Below are positions 7,419 through 15,882 of a stretch of DNA of 40,606 nt, piece by piece; position 1 is the stretch's first letter; each line of letters begins with the position of its first letter. Location of the stretch: contig CALURG010000017.1 in assembly GCA_944323115.1 (NCBI GenBank), forward strand, positions 1 through 40,606, given 5' to 3'. Source of the stretch: Candidatus Gastranaerophilales bacterium. Lineage in GTDB: Bacteria; Cyanobacteriota; Vampirovibrionia; Gastranaerophilales; Gastranaerophilaceae. A model generated the notes under the pieces. The model did not search any database, was not told where the DNA came from, and saw only the letters and a list, made by a program, of their open reading frames with translations. The translations under genes were made by a program, and so were the position numbers.

Positions 7419-7440
7419 TGAGCCCGCTTTCGCGGGCTCA
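7419..7440 (-). terminator. hairpin downstream of flagellin
   Basis: TGAGCCCGC-TTTC-GCGGGCTCA, a perfect 9-bp GC-rich stem with a tetraloop, 37 bases beyond the flagellin stop. The U-tract on the minus strand is weak (AAATATTG), so it may act as a terminator or as a 3' stabiliser. Confidence 0.6.
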
Positions 7441-7476
7441 GAAAGAAGTATGTGTATTGTAAAATGAGTGAGCTTA

Positions 7477-8406
7477 TTATCCTTGTACAAGCTGAATAGC
7501 AATTTGAGGAAGTGCGTTTGCCTGTACCAACAGAGCAGATGAAGTTTGTTGCAGAATCTGGTTTTTTGTATATTCTGCGGATTCTTCTGCGATATCTGCG
7601 TCCATGATTGTTGATTTTGCTGCAGTAGCGTTTTCAATTGTAGTTACAAGTGATGTTTCTGCTGCTTCAAGTCTGTTCATAACAGCACCAATTGTGGACT
7701 TACGGCTTGAAATTGTATCAATAGCTGTATCAAGTACGGCAATGTAAGAAGATGCCGTTGTTGCAGCTTTGAACGCACCTGCATCAGTAATACCTGTTGC
7801 TACAGTTGTATCATCTGTAATATTTTTCGAACAGCCATCGACTTTTGTTGCTATATCCGCTGTTTTTCCGAGAGTGGATGCATCGGTTTTATCAAAAATT
7901 GTTTTGTCAATCATGATAGAGTTTGCATCTTTATCAGCGTTTGCACCGACTTGAAGTCTTAATCCGTCTGTTTTCAAATTAGAGTTGCCGCTTAACAGTT
8001 CCAAACCGTTGAAGTTTGAAGCCAGTGAAATTCTTTCTATTTCTTCAACACGTGCCAGTGCTTCTTGTTCCATCGCACTCATAGCATCTTCGTCATAGAT
8101 ACTGTTTGCCGCCTGGACAGCCAAGTCTCTGATACGCTGTAAGTTGTCAAGAATGTTGTCAAGGTCTCCTTCAACGGTTTGCAACACGTTAATTCCCGTA
8201 GCCGCGTTTGATTGGGCAGCTTTTGAACCCCTAATTTGTACATCTAAGCCTGTTGCAACATACAAACCGGCTGCATCGTCTTTTGCACTATTGATTTTAA
8301 AACCGGTTGACATTCTTTCCAATGCCTGGTTCATGGAGTTTGTTGCATTGTTCAAGTTTTTTTGCGTTTTCAACGCAGTAATGTTGGTGTTTACAATAAT
8401 TGCCAT
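7477..8406 (-). CDS. fliC: flagellin
   Basis: A 309-residue flagellin, the filament subunit exported by the flagellar type III apparatus. The conserved N-terminal D0/D1 helix starts MAIIVNTNITALKTQKNL and continues RMSTGFKINSAKDDAAGL. The conserved C-terminal D1/D0 helix has SAEYTKNQILQQTSSALLVQ and ends ALPQIAIQLVQG. The middle is short, a minimal flagellin with little D2/D3. I start at ATG 8406, preceded by AAAGGAG; the frame continues upstream to 8499, but those codons include a run of Cys and lie 5' of the ribosome site. The upstream 287 bases are otherwise gene-free. I did not find a convincing sigma28 site there. No other flagellar structural gene is in the window. Confidence 0.96.
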   Translation of the reverse strand: MAIIVNTNITALKTQKNLNNATNSMNQALERMSTGFKINSAKDDAAGLYVATGLDVQIRGSKAAQSNAATGINVLQTVEGDLDNILDNLQRIRDLAVQAANSIYDEDAMSAMEQEALARVEEIERISLASNFNGLELLSGNSNLKTDGLRLQVGANADKDANSIMIDKTIFDKTDASTLGKTADIATKVDGCSKNITDDTTVATGITDAGAFKAATTASSYIAVLDTAIDTISSRKSTIGAVMNRLEAAETSLVTTIENATAAKSTIMDADIAEESAEYTKNQILQQTSSALLVQANALPQIAIQLVQG

Positions 8407-8693
8407 AGTGATAGCTCCTTTCTGAGAGAGTTTTTTAAATACTTCCTTGTACTCTAATAAGCCGCATCGAGCTATCTGCCTGCACTGCACGCAAAACATA
8501 GCTCAAAAAGCCTTATTATTTCTGAGTTTAGAGGGATGGCATTCCTCTTACACATACATAATTCGGCCTTTGAGAGCGTTTCTGGATACTCAAAAAGTTA
8601 GAAATTTACGATACTAAAGTATGGTTTTTTCTTAAATACATCAGAATAAATTTTTCTAGACAATTTTCAAATGCATTTTGTTTTCATGTAAAT

Positions 8694-9467
8694 ATGGTAA
8701 GTGTCAACAAATTAAATGGTGTTTTTTCAAAACTGAACTTTCACACAGTGAAGGTAAATAATTGTGATGTCAAAATTTTTGACAAAATACATTTGAAAAA
8801 TTCTTTGAGCGACGACATATTTATGTTTGTAAATCACGAAGGTGATGAACATTTTAATATTTTTTTAGAGAGTGAAAAACTATGTAATCTCGGAAGGGAA
8901 CAAATTTCAATTGCTCCTCCTTATGACAGAATTTGGGGAACATATATAGGGGTAACTCAAAAATTCAGAAGCAACAAAAGCCCAAACGGAATCACGGAAG
9001 GCTCCAAACTGGGAGAAGCAATGCGGCTTGGTTCTATTATTGAAATGATAGAAAATAATATGAAATCGATAGATATAAATTCCATGCCTCAGGCGGTGTT
9101 CTTCCATACCAAATACGGTTTTGTACCAAAAACAAGTGCTTCCTATGATTGTGTCATGAGTATTTTGAACGATATAGCTTCAAACTCGAACAAGAAACTC
9201 CGTGAATGTTCTCAAAAAGCAAGAGATTTTATCAAAATTGTAGAAAGCAGAAAAAACAAAATTTGTGTGCCTGAAAAAATAGCCAAAGAAACGGACAAAA
9301 CAGCAAAAGAATATATAGACACAATCATCAGAGAAAATTTGTCTGTTAAAGACAACAATTTTACTGAAGATTTGGGCATGAGACTTAGTGCTGACACAAT
9401 CAAAAAAAACAAAAAATTCTACAACAATCTATTTGAAAAACACGGTATAGATTATAAAATTGTGTAA
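8694..9467 (+). CDS. hypothetical protein with GNAT-like C-terminal motif
   Basis: A 257-residue protein without clear family. In the middle, EGSKLGEAMRLGSIIEMIEN is followed about 20 residues later by SMPQAVFFHTKYGFVPK. This layout resembles the acetyl-CoA loop and helix, then the 'A..FY.K.GF' strand, of GNAT acetyltransferases. The canonical Q/RxxGxG/A loop is not intact, so this may be a divergent or inactive acetyltransferase fold. The first 80 residues and the Lys-rich last 80 are unassigned. ATG 8694 has no strong Shine-Dalgarno sequence. It is transcribed convergently with the hybrid-cluster-protein homologue, 27 bases apart. The start at 8694 is the least certain part. Confidence 0.6.
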   Translation: MVSVNKLNGVFSKLNFHTVKVNNCDVKIFDKIHLKNSLSDDIFMFVNHEGDEHFNIFLESEKLCNLGREQISIAPPYDRIWGTYIGVTQKFRSNKSPNGITEGSKLGEAMRLGSIIEMIENNMKSIDINSMPQAVFFHTKYGFVPKTSASYDCVMSILNDIASNSNKKLRECSQKARDFIKIVESRKNKICVPEKIAKETDKTAKEYIDTIIRENLSVKDNNFTEDLGMRLSADTIKKNKKFYNNLFEKHGIDYKIV

Positions 9468-9494
9468 TACAGTTTTTTATGAGTTTAACAAGTT

Positions 9495-11135
9495 TTAAGT
9501 TTGAATATCATAAAAATCTTTTTCAGGATTGTCTGTAACCTGTTTAAAATCAAATTTGGTTTTCAAAAAATCAATCATGCCGGGAGTTATTACATTAGAA
9601 GTGCACTTGGGCAGATAGATATTTTTTATTCCGAGATATTTTAAATTAAACAAATGAGAGATTGTATGAAGATTGCAGGTTGTGATAAAAACACTGGCCG
9701 AAAAGTCATAAAAATCCACATTATCTTTGATATGAGCCAAAATTTTGTATATAAGAGAAGAATTGAAAAAAGAATCAAAATACAAAATATTGTCTTTTTT
9801 TGAAGGAATTACTGTTGAAATAACAAAATAATCATCAGGCAGATTTTTTTCAAATTCAGAAAAATATTCGGAATGAACAATAGAATGATTGAGCAGTCCT
9901 ATTACTATCAGATGTTTTATTTCTTTGTTTTTTATTTTTTCTATGAGTTTATCAATTTTTTTCAGCACTTCTTTTTCATCATAACCGACCTTAATTGTTG
10001 TTATTTTATGACTTTGTAAAAAACCGTTTGAGTTTTCCGCAGCATCAATCAATGGTGAATAATCGCCTTTGGTTATTTTTGTCATGCCTTTGCCTGCAAT
10101 CAGGTTTGTTGTAAAAATTCTTCCTCTGTATATTCTGTCCAGAAGGTATTGAAAATTTCTCAAAACAACAACAGGACCCTTAAAAGAAGCAAAGTCAAAT
10201 TGTACACTGTCTAAAGACCTTTGAAAATGTCCTGCCAAGTTCTTATATTTTGCAAACTTCGGATACGCATGAGCAACTATCAGTCCGTCGTGAGTATATA
10301 CATTTATATCTGTATTTTTTGTAGCTTCCAAAATGTTTTCAAAGTCCTTGAGATTTTGTCCCGAAGCAAGAATGGATTTACCTTCCTTGACTCCCACACA
10401 GACATCATGAAGACATATTTTGCCGTAGTATTCTTCTTTAAATTTATGCAGTTTTATGTGAATATCATAATTTACTTTTGCAAAATCATTTATTTTTTTT
10501 ATCAGCTTTGTTTCTGTCATTGTTGAAAAATTGAGATTGTTAAACAATTTCAAGATAGCATCTTCTTCCGGCAGATAATCATTTGTATAACATTTTAGCT
10601 CTACCAATCTTATACCCGCACTTTTTATCAGATTCAAAATTATTTCATAAAGATTTTTTGTATCCGAATTTAAAAGTTTGTTGCGTTTTATTGCTTGTTG
10701 TTCGCCTTGTTTAACCAAATATGCCAGGTCAAATTTTTCAAATTTTACATTGGATTTTAAAATCTGACAGTCTATATTTTTCTTTTCACAAACAGAGACA
10801 AACGATTTTTCGGCACCTTCTTTTTGCACATGTATTTCTGACAAAAAAGACAAAAATTCTGAACGGTTAAATTCGTATCCGACAATGATTAGTGAGAGAT
10901 AATTTATGATTTTGTCTTTGAGTTTTTTGTTTTCGTACCCCAGCTCCTGCATTTTTATGTAATAGTATGTCAGCTGTTTCAATTCATACAAAAGAATTTC
11001 CATCAGGGAATAAACTATCGGGTCCATGCTGCAAAAGCCCTCTATGGCACATTCATCAGAAGAAATGTTTTCAAAATGCCCGTCATTGAAGCTGTTATCA
11101 AAATTTTTTCCGTAATTAATAAACTGGTTTGACAT
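9495..11135 (-). CDS. hybrid-cluster-protein (Hcp) homologue lacking cluster ligands
   Basis: A 546-residue protein that aligns by eye with hydroxylamine reductase / hybrid cluster protein. Retained hallmarks include SGQNLKDFENILE (Hcp SGHDLKDLEELL), NVYTHDGLIVAHAYP (NVYTHGEMLPAHGYP), RIFTTNLIAGKG, and the C-terminal YLGIKNIYLPK with VITPGMIDFLKTKF. The seven hybrid-cluster ligands of Desulfovibrio Hcp (H244, E268, C312, C406, C434, C459, E494) appear as Q260, G284, F328, L414, V442 or I443, F457 and N488. The spacings 24 and 44 between the first three are preserved exactly. Of the N-terminal four-Cys motif only the second pair remains (C29-x5-C35). The fold is therefore probably kept, but redox catalysis by the known mechanism is not expected. 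The frame is intact, arguing against a pseudogene. The cellular role is unknown. Confidence 0.8.
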   Translation of the reverse strand: MSNQFINYGKNFDNSFNDGHFENISSDECAIEGFCSMDPIVYSLMEILLYELKQLTYYYIKMQELGYENKKLKDKIINYLSLIIVGYEFNRSEFLSFLSEIHVQKEGAEKSFVSVCEKKNIDCQILKSNVKFEKFDLAYLVKQGEQQAIKRNKLLNSDTKNLYEIILNLIKSAGIRLVELKCYTNDYLPEEDAILKLFNNLNFSTMTETKLIKKINDFAKVNYDIHIKLHKFKEEYYGKICLHDVCVGVKEGKSILASGQNLKDFENILEATKNTDINVYTHDGLIVAHAYPKFAKYKNLAGHFQRSLDSVQFDFASFKGPVVVLRNFQYLLDRIYRGRIFTTNLIAGKGMTKITKGDYSPLIDAAENSNGFLQSHKITTIKVGYDEKEVLKKIDKLIEKIKNKEIKHLIVIGLLNHSIVHSEYFSEFEKNLPDDYFVISTVIPSKKDNILYFDSFFNSSLIYKILAHIKDNVDFYDFSASVFITTCNLHTISHLFNLKYLGIKNIYLPKCTSNVITPGMIDFLKTKFDFKQVTDNPEKDFYDIQT

Positions 11136-11244
11136 AACTGCATTTTAAACAAATAGAAAAACAAAACCATTAACCACAAGAGCTATTAAACAATAATCCG
11201 GTTTTCGTGTTATTAAGTTTATGCGTCTCTTTTCAAATCTATAG

Positions 11245-11250
11245 TATAAT
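11245..11250 (+). promoter_or_regulatory. -10 element upstream of the M16 protease gene
   Basis: A TATAAT 30 bases before the start codon of the M16 gene. No good -35 hexamer at 16-18 bases upstream, so only the -10 is claimed. Confidence 0.4.
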
Positions 11251-11279
11251 TTGGTATCAATGTTTAAGAGGATAAAAAA

Positions 11280-13910
11280 ATGAAAAAATTTTTGTTTTTG
11301 ATATTGTCTTTGTGCTTCTTTTCAATGAACACTGTTTTGGCACAAGACTACTGCACATACAAACTCGACAACGGACAGATTGTAATAATAAAAGAAGTGC
11401 ATGACAACCCTATTGTCACTATAGACACTTGGATAAAAACAGGCTCAATAAACGAAAATGACAGCAATAACGGAGTTGCACACTTTTTAGAACACCTGTT
11501 TTTTAAAGGTACAAAAAAATACCCGACAGGCGAATTTGATAAAATTCTGGAGTCAAAAGGTGCAGTTACAAATGCTGCAACCAGCAAGGATTTTACCCAT
11601 TATTACATTACACTGCCCTCAAACCATTTTCAAACAGCGTTGAATCTTCATGCCGATATGCTGCTCAACCCTTTGGTTCCAAGAAAAGAATTGGAAAAAG
11701 AAAGAAAAGTCGTTCTGGAAGAAATATCAAAAACTCTTGATGAACCTGAAAATAAGCTGTATGAAAACATGATTGGTGCGTTTTACGTAAACCATCCTTA
11801 CAAAAGAAAAGTCATAGGCAAAAAAGAAATAATAGAAAATATTTCTCGTGATGAGATTATGAATTTTTATACAACCTGGTACAACCCTTCAAACATGATT
11901 ACCGTTATTGTCGGTGACGTTGATACAGAAAAAGCACTGGAAGCGGTAAAACAAAATTTTAACAGAAAAGAAACCTCAAAAACCAAAATTCCTGTTTACA
12001 GAAAAGATAAAAATATTGAACATCAAATAGAAGTTGACGATAAAGGCAAAGTAAAAACAGGATATTTGATGATAGGATTCAGAGGTGTTTCTCAAGAAAA
12101 AAGATCCGACAGCTATGCATTGGATGTACTTGCTGTCGTTTTGGGAGAAGGCAGATCTTCAAAACTTTATCAGACAGTAAAAGAACAAAAACAACTGGCC
12201 TACAGCATTTCAGCCGGTCATGCGTCTATGAAAGATGACAGCATATTATACATAAGAGCAAATTTCATACCTGAAAATAAAGACAAATTAAAGAAAGCAA
12301 TATTTGATGAACTTCAAAAAATTGCAAACGGAAACATAGATGAACAAGATATCAACACAGCAAAAAGTATAATTGAGCGTGATACTTTTTACTCAAGAGA
12401 ATCAACCTCAAATATTGCCAATGAGCTTGGATATACGACTTTGGTTTACGGAGACTCAAAATATTACGATGAATACATTCAAAATATTAAAAAAGTGACA
12501 AAAGCCGATGTTGTACATGCCGCAAAAAAATATCTTAACCCGAATCATGCGGTTGTGTCAGTGATGCTTCCCGATTCTTTACCGGCAGAAAAAGTTAAAA
12601 AAATCAGCAGCATTGAAAAGAAACCTGCTGTTAAAGTAAAACAAATCAAGACAATTACACAGTACAAACTGCCAAACAACATAAACCTCATAATCAACCA
12701 CAATACTCTAAATGACATTGTCGCTATGCAAGTTTATGCAAAAGGCGGAAATTTTATTGAAAAGAAACACGGAACAGGTACTATCACAGCGGCTGCTATG
12801 ATGAAAGGAACAAGAAAATACTCCGCACTCGATTTGTCCCAAGTAATGGAGCAAAACGGTATAAAAATTGCACCGGCACAAGGTGCTGATGCGTTTTCAA
12901 TTTCAGTCAAAACAACCAAAAATGATTTGCCGTTAACATTCGAATTATTGGATGAAATTGTAAACAATGCATCTTTTGATTCACAGGAGCTTGAAAGAAT
13001 AAAAACAGAAAAAATTTATTCCATCCAAAAAATGAGAGATACTCCCGTCAATGTGGCATTTGAAGATTTTAAAACAACAATATGGCAGAATACTCCTTAC
13101 GGTATAACGGGGAAAGTGATTGAAAAAACAATTCCTCATATAACAAGAGATGATGTTTTGAGTTTTTACAACAGTATTTTTTGCCCGGAAAATCTTGTGA
13201 TTTCGATTAACGGAAATGTTGATGACAAAGCAGTCATAAAACAAATTACGGAAATTTTCTCGGAGAAAAAAGACTGTAATGCAAAGAAATTCAGCTTTGC
13301 CGACTACAAAAACATTTTTAAACCGCTTTGTACAAAAAAAGTAGTTAAAACACAAAAAGATTCCGAAGCCGCATGGGTGGTAATAGGCTGGCTTACTGAC
13401 GGTATCACCGAAAAAGATAAAAAAGATATTGCAGCTTTGCAGATTATTGATTCTATCTTAGGTTCGGGCATGAGTTCACGTTTGTTTGACAACTTGAGAG
13501 GAGAACAGGGTCTTGCTTATCAGGTGGGTTCTGCATTTCTTCCTAACGTAAATCAAGGCGTATTTGCAGTCTATATCGGTACAAACCCCAAAACTGCCCT
13601 CCATTCAAAAAATGAACTCTTAAAACAAATAAACATTTTGAAAAAAGAGTTTGTTTCCGACAAAGAACTTCAGGAAGCAAAAGACAAAATTTTGGGAAAT
13701 TTTGTTCTTTCTCAAGAAACCAACATGGAAAAAGCCTCCACGCTCGGATGGTTTGAACTCTCAGGCAGAGGATTTGAATACATAAATGAATTTCCAAATC
13801 TTATACAATCTATTACGCCGTCCGATATAATAAAAGCTGCAAACAAATATTTTGATGCACCGTACGTTACTACTGTAGTTGCACCTCAAAAATATTTGAA
13901 TCAGTTTTAA
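11280..13910 (+). CDS. secreted M16-family zinc peptidase, two-domain single chain
   Basis: An 876-residue M16 (pitrilysin/insulinase) protein with an N-terminal signal peptide (KKFLFLILSLCFFSMNTVLA, cleavage probably after A-Q). The zinc motif HFLEH is at residues 68-72, with the third ligand in RKVVLEEI near 147. The sequence then repeats the M16 fold: the second half, from about residue 465, has no HxxEH but keeps the R/Y-type region (GSGMSSRLFDNLRGEQGLAY). One chain thus carries an active and an inactive half, as in many envelope-associated M16 proteins; two-gene versions occur elsewhere. It should act outside the cytoplasm on peptides or small proteins. Start ATG 11280 follows AAGAGGA. 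Confidence 0.93.
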   Translation: MKKFLFLILSLCFFSMNTVLAQDYCTYKLDNGQIVIIKEVHDNPIVTIDTWIKTGSINENDSNNGVAHFLEHLFFKGTKKYPTGEFDKILESKGAVTNAATSKDFTHYYITLPSNHFQTALNLHADMLLNPLVPRKELEKERKVVLEEISKTLDEPENKLYENMIGAFYVNHPYKRKVIGKKEIIENISRDEIMNFYTTWYNPSNMITVIVGDVDTEKALEAVKQNFNRKETSKTKIPVYRKDKNIEHQIEVDDKGKVKTGYLMIGFRGVSQEKRSDSYALDVLAVVLGEGRSSKLYQTVKEQKQLAYSISAGHASMKDDSILYIRANFIPENKDKLKKAIFDELQKIANGNIDEQDINTAKSIIERDTFYSRESTSNIANELGYTTLVYGDSKYYDEYIQNIKKVTKADVVHAAKKYLNPNHAVVSVMLPDSLPAEKVKKISSIEKKPAVKVKQIKTITQYKLPNNINLIINHNTLNDIVAMQVYAKGGNFIEKKHGTGTITAAAMMKGTRKYSALDLSQVMEQNGIKIAPAQGADAFSISVKTTKNDLPLTFELLDEIVNNASFDSQELERIKTEKIYSIQKMRDTPVNVAFEDFKTTIWQNTPYGITGKVIEKTIPHITRDDVLSFYNSIFCPENLVISINGNVDDKAVIKQITEIFSEKKDCNAKKFSFADYKNIFKPLCTKKVVKTQKDSEAAWVVIGWLTDGITEKDKKDIAALQIIDSILGSGMSSRLFDNLRGEQGLAYQVGSAFLPNVNQGVFAVYIGTNPKTALHSKNELLKQINILKKEFVSDKELQEAKDKILGNFVLSQETNMEKASTLGWFELSGRGFEYINEFPNLIQSITPSDIIKAANKYFDAPYVTTVVAPQKYLNQF

Positions 13911-13925
13911 ATCATTAATTATTTT

Positions 13926-13974
13926 AACATTAAAAAGGATAAGCCCGTCACTCTTGCTTATCCTTTTTAATGTT
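13926..13974. terminator. long perfect hairpin after the M16 gene
   Basis: AACATTAAAAAGGATAAGC pairs perfectly over 19 bp with GCTTATCCTTTTTAATGTT around an 11-base loop, 16 bases past the stop. The T-run is inside the stem. Probable terminator of the protease mRNA. Confidence 0.7.
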
Positions 13975-14035
13975 GTCATCTAAATCATTATAGAAATTTC
14001 TTGCTTAAAATATTTTGAAGTTTTTCCAAATAGAG

Positions 14036-14041
14036 TATAAT
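14036..14041 (+). promoter_or_regulatory. -10 element upstream of the PilZ gene
   Basis: TATAAT with a weak -35 TTTTGA (14013-14018) at 17-base spacing, 38 bases before the TTG start of the PilZ gene and downstream of the protease terminator. Confidence 0.4.
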
Positions 14042-14078
14042 AAAAAACGAAACAGTTGTTTACCCTCAGGAGTACAAA

Positions 14079-14681
14079 TTGGACAAATACAGTTTTTTAA
14101 AACCTTCAAATAAACTGGAAATAATAGTAAATAATAAGAGTTATTTTTGCACTATTTATTATATAGATAATGAAAAAATTACTGTCTTTTTTGATAATCA
14201 AACTGAATTGCCCGAAAAAGAAATTGAAATAAACATATATGCAGAAGACGGAATATATAATGCGACAAGCCGTATACTCTCCAGCAATTATTTGAATGAG
14301 ACAACTTTTTATATGCTGTCATTTCCTTCCAACATAAAACACTCTCAGCGTCGTGAGTATTTGCGTGCAAATATAGAAACGGATTTTGCTCTTGTTATAA
14401 ATTTTGATGGAACAGAGGTGGACAAGATTATCTCCGTAACAAAAAATATTTGTGCAAAGGGTCTTGCTTTTATTGCTGACAAGCAGTTGGGTGCATACAC
14501 TTCGCTCGATGTGGATTTGTTTTTGGCCGGCAAAGAAATAAAAACTAAAGCCGAACTTGTTTATTCCACACCAATTAGAGTAGACAATACATTTAAATTT
14601 TTAACGGCTGTAACATTTACTACTATCAGCAAAGAAGAAATGAATTTTATTACGCTTCAATGTATGAAATTTAAGGGATAA
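14079..14681 (+). CDS. PilZ-domain protein, YcgR-like c-di-GMP effector
   Basis: A 200-residue protein with an N-terminal YcgR-type beta domain (LKPSNKLEIIVNN through about residue 85) and a C-terminal PilZ domain. The PilZ c-di-GMP signature is present: the arginine motif R92-x3-R96 in QRREYLRAN, then N123-I-C-A-K-G128 for the usual (D/N)xSxxG. The Ser is replaced by Cys, which may weaken or keep binding. YcgR proteins act on the flagellar motor or stator as a brake, which fits a genome carrying the flagellin at 7477. The start is TTG 14079 with CAGGAG at good distance; no ATG alternative would keep the domain. It converges with the MFS gene, 18 bases apart. Confidence 0.8.
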   Translation: MDKYSFLKPSNKLEIIVNNKSYFCTIYYIDNEKITVFFDNQTELPEKEIEINIYAEDGIYNATSRILSSNYLNETTFYMLSFPSNIKHSQRREYLRANIETDFALVINFDGTEVDKIISVTKNICAKGLAFIADKQLGAYTSLDVDLFLAGKEIKTKAELVYSTPIRVDNTFKFLTAVTFTTISKEEMNFITLQCMKFKG

Positions 14682-14699
14682 TTACATTGATTATACAAA

Positions 14700-15881
14700 T
14701 TAATCTTTCTCATCCGGCAGAAATTTTACAAAGTATGCCAAAACAAACGGTATGAAAGATATAATCAAAAGCGTTTTAATTATTCCTATATTCTGTGCAA
14801 CGTATCCTATCAAAGGAAGAAATACACCGACAATTCCCCAGCTGAATCCGCCGATAAATCCCGAAATCATGCTCTTGTACTGGGGCATTGTTTTTTGTGC
14901 CATAACCATATTTATTGAAACAGATAGCATTGCCACAAACCCTGTCAGTATAAACAGCACAAATGACAAAGCAGGGGCGGTTTTTATTACGCTCAAAAAG
15001 ACCAGTGTCAGCAAAAAAGGAACAACTAAAGAAATATAAAAAACATTTTTGTAACCAAGTATTTTTTCATACCTGCTGCTCAAATACGTACCCAGTGCAC
15101 CAACTGTCAAAAATAAAAAGACAGCTATACCGATTTGAAAAGCACTGTATCCGCAGTCTTTCCAGTAAAACGGCATAAGAATACTAAAACTTGAAGTCAC
15201 AAGCGATTTCAATGCCGAAACCATAATAAGTATTCTTACAATTTTATTTTTAAAAATATCTTTTATTGTTGTTGAAAAAGATTTTTCATTTTTTACAAAC
15301 GAAGATGCCTTAATTTTGGGTACAAACAAGAATACGCAAAAAGCAAAAATCAACCCCCAGCTTGCGGCAAGCGGCAATTTTGTAACCCCGAAAACCTGCG
15401 TTATTGATGAAGAAATAATAGGACCGAGTGAATACCCTATTGTGCCTGCTGCAATGAAAATACTCATGTTTTTTGCAAGATTTTCTCCGCTGTATCGGAC
15501 AACAAACCCTGTCGCCTGCGGATGGTAAAATCCGACCCCGAGACCTCCTATTATCAAACACAAAGCCAACTGCCAGATATTGTGAACAAGCCCTGAGAGA
15601 GAAAAAGCTACTGATGCCAGAATAGTTCCCCAGAAAATAAAAAATCTTTTTTGCCATTTGTCCGCAATAAATCCAAACACAGGCTGCATCATTGATGAAA
15701 ACAACTGTGAAGCACTCAAAGCACATGTCGCCATCGCAAGGCTTGCACCGATATTAGCAACAATAAAAGGCAAAATAGGATTTATAAAACTGGAATAACT
15801 GTCTGCCATACCGTGCCCGAGTGTGAGCCAGGCAAGAGCTTTTTTGTCTTCCTGATTTGTGTTTCTTGTATCTTCTGTCAT
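14700..15881 (-). CDS. MFS transporter, fosmidomycin-resistance (Fsr)-like
   Basis: A 393-residue membrane protein with about 12 hydrophobic segments. It is closest to the Fsr branch of the major facilitator superfamily: the start has WLTLGHGMADSYSSFINPIL (Fsr proteins open with a GH-x-D motif in helix 1). The helix 2-3 loop is FGFIADKWQKRFFIF, and helix 4 has IGGLGVGFYHPQATG. It probably exports a small molecule with proton antiport. Drug resistance is only one known role of the group and should not be assumed. Its start codon lies one base after the purH stop, so it is translated from the purH mRNA without its own Shine-Dalgarno sequence. Confidence 0.85.
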   Translation of the reverse strand: MTEDTRNTNQEDKKALAWLTLGHGMADSYSSFINPILPFIVANIGASLAMATCALSASQLFSSMMQPVFGFIADKWQKRFFIFWGTILASVAFSLSGLVHNIWQLALCLIIGGLGVGFYHPQATGFVVRYSGENLAKNMSIFIAAGTIGYSLGPIISSSITQVFGVTKLPLAASWGLIFAFCVFLFVPKIKASSFVKNEKSFSTTIKDIFKNKIVRILIMVSALKSLVTSSFSILMPFYWKDCGYSAFQIGIAVFLFLTVGALGTYLSSRYEKILGYKNVFYISLVVPFLLTLVFLSVIKTAPALSFVLFILTGFVAMLSVSINMVMAQKTMPQYKSMISGFIGGFSWGIVGVFLPLIGYVAQNIGIIKTLLIISFIPFVLAYFVKFLPDEKD

Positions 15882-15882
15882 A

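Noticed and set aside
8407-8693. sigma28 promoter for flagellin (GCCGAATT at plus-strand 8560-8567, and GCAGATAG nearby)
   Set aside because: Neither has a fitting TAAA-type -35 at the right distance; I could not choose one honestly.
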